From Gammaproteobacteria bacterium (GTDB lineage Bacteria > Pseudomonadota > Gammaproteobacteria > Pseudomonadales > Azotimanducaceae), in the NCBI GenBank assembly GCA_007694905.1, contig REEU01000157.1, forward strand, positions 41,754 through 105,753: 64,000 nt of DNA. The letters are read 5' to 3'. Below the pieces are notes generated by a model that saw nothing but the letters and a program-made list of their open reading frames with translations, had not been told where the DNA came from and did no database searches. Made by a program: the position numbers and the translations under genes. Shown in pieces: positions 60,590 to 64,000 of the stretch. Numbering within the stretch: the stretch's first letter is position 1; every line of letters starts with the position of its first letter.

Positions 60590-63067
60590 ATGGACGCGCG
60601 GGTTCCCCTTCGGCTGCTGTGGCGGGACTGGAAAGGGGGCGAGTTAAGCTTGCTGGTGGCAGCGTTGATCATCGCCGTCAGCACTGTTTCCGCAATTGCG
60701 ATTTTCGTCGACCGGCTGCAGCAGGCACTGGTGGTGGAAAGCAGCGCCTTCCTGGCTGCGGATCGGGTCGTGCGGGGTTCGCGGCCGATTTCCGCGGAGT
60801 GGGAGCAGGCGGCGCTCGACCTAGGCCTCGACACGGCCCGTACGCTCACGTTCAGTTCCATGCTGTTCGGGCCGGAGCGCAGTCAGCTTGTTTCGGTGAA
60901 GGCGGTTTCTTCGGGCTATCCGCTACGCGGCTCCCTGCAGATCGCGGATGCGCCTTTCACGGCGGGGCGTGACACCCATGATCTGCCCGGGCCGGGAGAA
61001 GTCTGGCTCGATGGTCGCCTGCTGCCGGCGCTGGACGTCGACCTTGGCGACCGGGTAGAGGTCGGCAATGCCATCTTCGACGTGAGTCGGATCCTGACGC
61101 GGGAGCCCGATCGGGGTGGCAGTTTCTTCGACCTCGGACCACGCGTGCTCATGCCCTATGCGGACGTCGAAGCCACGGGGGTCATTCAGCCCGGCAGCCG
61201 ACTGTCCTACGCCCTCCTGCTGCGAGGCAGTGAGTCAGCCCTGGAGTCCTGGCGTGATCAGATCGGCAACGACCTGAATCCTCACTTCGAATGGGTCGAC
61301 ATCCGCACCGGCAGCGATGCCATCGGCCGAGCGCTGGCGCGTGGCGAGAGCTTCCTTCTGCTTGGCGGACTCCTGGCGGTGATCCTCTCGGGGGTTGCGG
61401 TGGCGCTGGCCGCGCATCGGTACAGCCAGCGCCAGCATGATCCGGTGGCGGTCCTGAAGACACTCGGCATGACACCCTCGGAGATTCAGCACACCTATCT
61501 CAGCAGCCTGTTGCTACTCGGCGCCTTCGCGACCAGTGTCGGTCTGCTGGCGGGCTGGGGTGTACAGAGCATCGGCTTGATCGCGCTGTCGGACCTGGTG
61601 CCCGTAGTGCTTCCGGCCCCGGGCCTGCGACCCTTTCTGGTCGGCGGCATCACCGGCTTCATCTGCCTGCTTGCGTTTGCGCTGCCGCCCCTCCTGCGCC
61701 TGCGCGGCGTGAGCCCTCTGCGCGTGATCCGCCGGGATCTCGCCCCCAACGATGCATCCATGGCATTCGCATACCTGTCGGGCCTGGCCGGCAGTCTGAT
61801 TCTGCTGGTGTGGTATGCGGACTCCCTACAGTTGGCCGGCTGGCTGATTCTGGGCACTTTCGGCACCGTGGTCGTGCTGCTCGGGGTGGCGTATCTGCTG
61901 CTGCGCACAGGGCGCATTCTGGGCATGCAGGCGGGCAGCAGCTGGCGCATCGCGCTGGCAGCGCTGCAACGGCGGCGGCGTGAGAACAGCGTGCAGATCG
62001 TGGTCTTCGGCATCGCCATCATGCTACTGCTGATTCTGTACCTGCTGCGGACGGCCCTGCTGGAAGAGTGGCGTGGGCAGATGCCGGAAGACGCTCCCAA
62101 TCACTTCGTTCTCAACATCGCGCCGGACGAGGTCGCGCCGCTGACCGCCATGCTCGACGAGCATGCCACCGGCGCCGACACCTTCTACCCGATGATGAGA
62201 GGGCGCATTGTTGCTGTGAACGGCTCGCCGACTGTGGATTCGGAAAGTGACCAGCGCAGTCGCGTCGGGAGCGAGAGGAATCTGAGCTGGACCTGGCAGC
62301 TGCCTCCGGGCAATCGCATCGTGGCGGGGCAATGGTGGCTCGAGGGCGAAACGGAGCCACAGGTGTCGCTGGATGCCGACTTCGCCGAGAGTGTGGGGCT
62401 CGGCGTCGGGGATCATCTGGTGTTCGACATCGTCGACCGGCAGGTCGAAGCCAGAGTGGCGAGTTTACGGTCGGTGGATTGGGACAGCATGCGTCCCAAT
62501 TTCTTCATCCTGGCCACACCTGCGATGATGGAGGACCTTCCCGCCACTTGGCTGACGAGCTTCCGCCTGGAGGCAGCCGAGAAGCAGTTTCTGACCAGCC
62601 TGCTACGGCGCTTTCCGACGCTGTCCGTCATCGAGATCGATGAAGTGATGGCGCAGGTCCAGCGGATCGTGGAACGGGTCACGCTCGCGGTGGAGGTGGT
62701 GCTCATCCTGGTCCTGCTCGCAGGCGCTCTGGTCCTGATCGCCTCGATCCAGTCGAGTATGGATGAACGCTTCCGTGAGTTCGGGCTCCTGCGTGCGCTG
62801 GGCGCCGGTCAGCGCCGGATTCTCGGTGCACTTGTGATCGAGTTCGCGGCCCTGGGGCTGTTCGCGGGCATTCTCGCTTCCGTCGGCGCAGAGGTGACCG
62901 TGTGGATCCTGCAGGAGCAGATCTTTCAGCTGCCGGGCAGGCTGCATCCTGGCCTGTGGATTGGCGGTCCGGTGCTCGGGGTGCTCCTCATCGGTTCGAT
63001 TGGTACCATCAGCACCTATAAGGTGGTGCGCACGCCACCTGCGATCGTCCTCAGGGAGACCGGATGA
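60590..63067 (+). CDS. ybbP: ABC transporter permease YbbP
   Basis: An 825-residue FtsX/MacB-superfamily permease. An N-terminal helix (LLVAALIIAVSTVSAIAIFV) precedes a large extracytoplasmic domain (about residues 45-250), then two FtsX-type transmembrane units, the second ending with LLIGSIGTISTYKVVRTPPAIVL. The start at ATG 60590 follows the ybbA stop directly. Together with YbbA it should act as a mechanotransmitting or lipid-extracting ABC system. Bax-like gene follows at 63072. Confidence 0.93.
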   Translation: MDARVPLRLLWRDWKGGELSLLVAALIIAVSTVSAIAIFVDRLQQALVVESSAFLAADRVVRGSRPISAEWEQAALDLGLDTARTLTFSSMLFGPERSQLVSVKAVSSGYPLRGSLQIADAPFTAGRDTHDLPGPGEVWLDGRLLPALDVDLGDRVEVGNAIFDVSRILTREPDRGGSFFDLGPRVLMPYADVEATGVIQPGSRLSYALLLRGSESALESWRDQIGNDLNPHFEWVDIRTGSDAIGRALARGESFLLLGGLLAVILSGVAVALAAHRYSQRQHDPVAVLKTLGMTPSEIQHTYLSSLLLLGAFATSVGLLAGWGVQSIGLIALSDLVPVVLPAPGLRPFLVGGITGFICLLAFALPPLLRLRGVSPLRVIRRDLAPNDASMAFAYLSGLAGSLILLVWYADSLQLAGWLILGTFGTVVVLLGVAYLLLRTGRILGMQAGSSWRIALAALQRRRRENSVQIVVFGIAIMLLLILYLLRTALLEEWRGQMPEDAPNHFVLNIAPDEVAPLTAMLDEHATGADTFYPMMRGRIVAVNGSPTVDSESDQRSRVGSERNLSWTWQLPPGNRIVAGQWWLEGETEPQVSLDADFAESVGLGVGDHLVFDIVDRQVEARVASLRSVDWDSMRPNFFILATPAMMEDLPATWLTSFRLEAAEKQFLTSLLRRFPTLSVIEIDEVMAQVQRIVERVTLAVEVVLILVLLAGALVLIASIQSSMDERFREFGLLRALGAGQRRILGALVIEFAALGLFAGILASVGAEVTVWILQEQIFQLPGRLHPGLWIGGPVLGVLLIGSIGTISTYKVVRTPPAIVLRETG

Positions 63068-63071
63068 CCTC

Positions 63072-63926
63072 ATGACGGAAGTCAGCGAACGACCCGTTGC
63101 AGAACGCAATCGACTTTTGCTCCTGATCGGCGCGGGTATCCTTGCCGTCGCAGTCCTGGTCATGTTCCGCACCGGCTTTGACGATACGGTCGACGCGCCG
63201 ATGGCTGCGGATCTTCCGGACGTGGGCCCGGTTCCAGACTTTGCGTCCATCCAGGACGTTAATGTCATGAAGGAAGCGTTTTTCGACTACCTCCTGCCCG
63301 TGATCGAAGCCCAGAACGAATGGATCGAGGACAACCGCGCGTACCTGAAGGATCTACGTGGTCGATTGGAGGCGGGAATCGCTCTGCGCGCCCGTGACCT
63401 GACTCATCTCGAGGCGCTCGCCGGGCGTTATCGCGTGACGCTGTCTGCGCCGGTCGGCCTCGCTGAGCTGGACGAGTTGCTGCTGCGCGTGGATATCGTT
63501 CCGCCCTCGCTAGCCCTGGCCCAGGCGGCTGCCGAGTCCGGCTGGGGACGATCCCGGTTCGCCCGGGAGGGCAACAATCTGTTCGGTGAGTGGTGCTTCA
63601 CCGAAGGCTGTGGAATGGTGCCGCAGCGGCGGTTGCCGGGCGCGAGTCACGAAGTCACCCTGTTCGACAGTGTCGGTCATGCAGTGGACAGCTACTTTCG
63701 CAACCTCAATTCCCATCCGGCATACGAGGACATGCGGGAATTGCGCGCTGCCTCGCGTGAGGAGAACGGCGTTATTCTAGGCACAGAACTGGTCGATGGG
63801 CTCGAGATGTATTCGGAGCGGCGTGGTGCTTATCTCGAGGAATTGCGCCACATGATTCGTATCAACCAGCTGACGCGTCTTGATCTACCTGAGGAACACC
63901 TCGACGCCGCCAGCGTCAATCCCTAG
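63072..63926 (+). CDS. Bax-like glucosaminidase-domain protein
   Basis: A 284-residue protein starting ATG 63072, 4 bases after ybbP. One N-terminal helix (LLLLIGAGILAVAVLVMF) anchors a periplasmic region. The conserved Bax/FlgJ-like domain (residues ~95-265) holds PSLALAQAAAESGWGRSRF with the catalytic Glu, NLFGEWCFTEGCGMVP and NSHPAYEDMR. It should cleave the N-acetylglucosaminyl bond of peptidoglycan. Bax in E. coli is poorly characterised. It is co-directional with ybbAP. Confidence 0.9.
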   Translation: MTEVSERPVAERNRLLLLIGAGILAVAVLVMFRTGFDDTVDAPMAADLPDVGPVPDFASIQDVNVMKEAFFDYLLPVIEAQNEWIEDNRAYLKDLRGRLEAGIALRARDLTHLEALAGRYRVTLSAPVGLAELDELLLRVDIVPPSLALAQAAAESGWGRSRFAREGNNLFGEWCFTEGCGMVPQRRLPGASHEVTLFDSVGHAVDSYFRNLNSHPAYEDMRELRAASREENGVILGTELVDGLEMYSERRGAYLEELRHMIRINQLTRLDLPEEHLDAASVNP

Positions 63927-63949
63927 GGAATTGATCAGCACTTCCCTAG
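63923..63949 (+). terminator. Inverted repeat over the bax stop codon
   Basis: CTAGGGAA (63923-63930) and TTCCCTAG (63942-63949) form a perfect 8-base stem with an 11-base loop that contains TGATCA. It includes the TAG stop of the Bax-like gene. No T-run follows, so an intrinsic terminator is not certain. Confidence 0.35.
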
Positions 63950-64000
63950 CCCGCATATCTCAGTGCGCCGTGCAAAGGCGCCATCTCCCAGTGGGATTCT

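Noticed and set aside
1..64000. CRISPR arrays, tRNA or rRNA genes, insertion sequences, prophage
   Set aside because: No regularly spaced direct repeats, no complete tRNA fold, no rRNA sequence and no transposase, integrase or phage structural gene were recognised.

Overview
The window is one 64-kb stretch of a GC-rich chromosome, almost fully coding on both strands. The gene complement is gammaproteobacterial: TamA/TamB, RdgC, YaaA, YheT, the CbpA/CbpM pair, AcnA, Prc, an FkpA-like lipoprotein and the tesA/ybbA/ybbP arrangement. No rRNA, tRNA, CRISPR array, transposase or phage gene is visible, so genus and family remain open. An environmental, possibly Chromatiales- or Xanthomonadales-like, gammaproteobacterium is a guess only.

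Layout. 1-3.1 kb: a truncated patatin phospholipase gene, an enoyl-CoA hydratase and a YcaQ-type DNA-repair protein. 3.1-12.5 kb: a five-gene co-directional cluster of two transglutaminase-like proteins (one fused to a DUF2126 amidoligase-like region), two circularly permuted ATP-grasp units and two alpha-E units, one pair fused and one split; this is a predicted peptide-synthesis/modification system. 12.5-18.7 kb: CbpM/CbpA co-chaperones diverging from aconitase AcnA, then a phosphonate-monoester-hydrolase-type sulfatase and a DUF2237 protein. 18.7-30.9 kb (minus strand): an MFS transporter, TamB-TamA, HupE/UreJ-like protein plus a membrane-anchored parvulin, Lon, a DUF6482 protein and a Sel1-repeat protein.

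At 30.9-31.4 kb lies the only intergenic gap over 300 bases. It holds an elaborately folded inverted-repeat element followed by an intrinsic-terminator hairpin directly in front of an unusual threonyl-tRNA synthetase that lacks the TGS domain. 33.3-42.3 kb carries an acyl-CoA synthetase, tail-specific protease Prc, an FkpA-like prolyl isomerase with a small membrane protein and a YheT hydrolase, then DUF1244, a second enoyl-CoA hydratase, YaaA and RdgC.

42.5-53.9 kb is the most striking region: a CHASE2 receptor Ser/Thr kinase, PP2C phosphatase, FHA protein, a 1342-residue TPR-CHAT (caspase-like) lipoprotein with an intact His/Cys dyad, a FecR-domain exported protein and a second CHASE2 receptor with an adenylate-cyclase output. 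The two receptors are clear paralogues, so one sensed input may be converted into both protein phosphorylation and cAMP, with an exported protease and a FecR-domain protein between them. I consider this the best candidate for an undescribed trans-envelope signalling or stress/conflict system.

54.1-64 kb: BolA, TrhO and an SDR in one overlapping unit; a 7TM diguanylate cyclase with a TetR regulator; TesA diverging from YbbA/YbbP with overlapping start codons; and a Bax-like glucosaminidase. Candidate sigma-32-like promoters precede cbpA and lon, and a sigma-70-like promoter precedes acnA.
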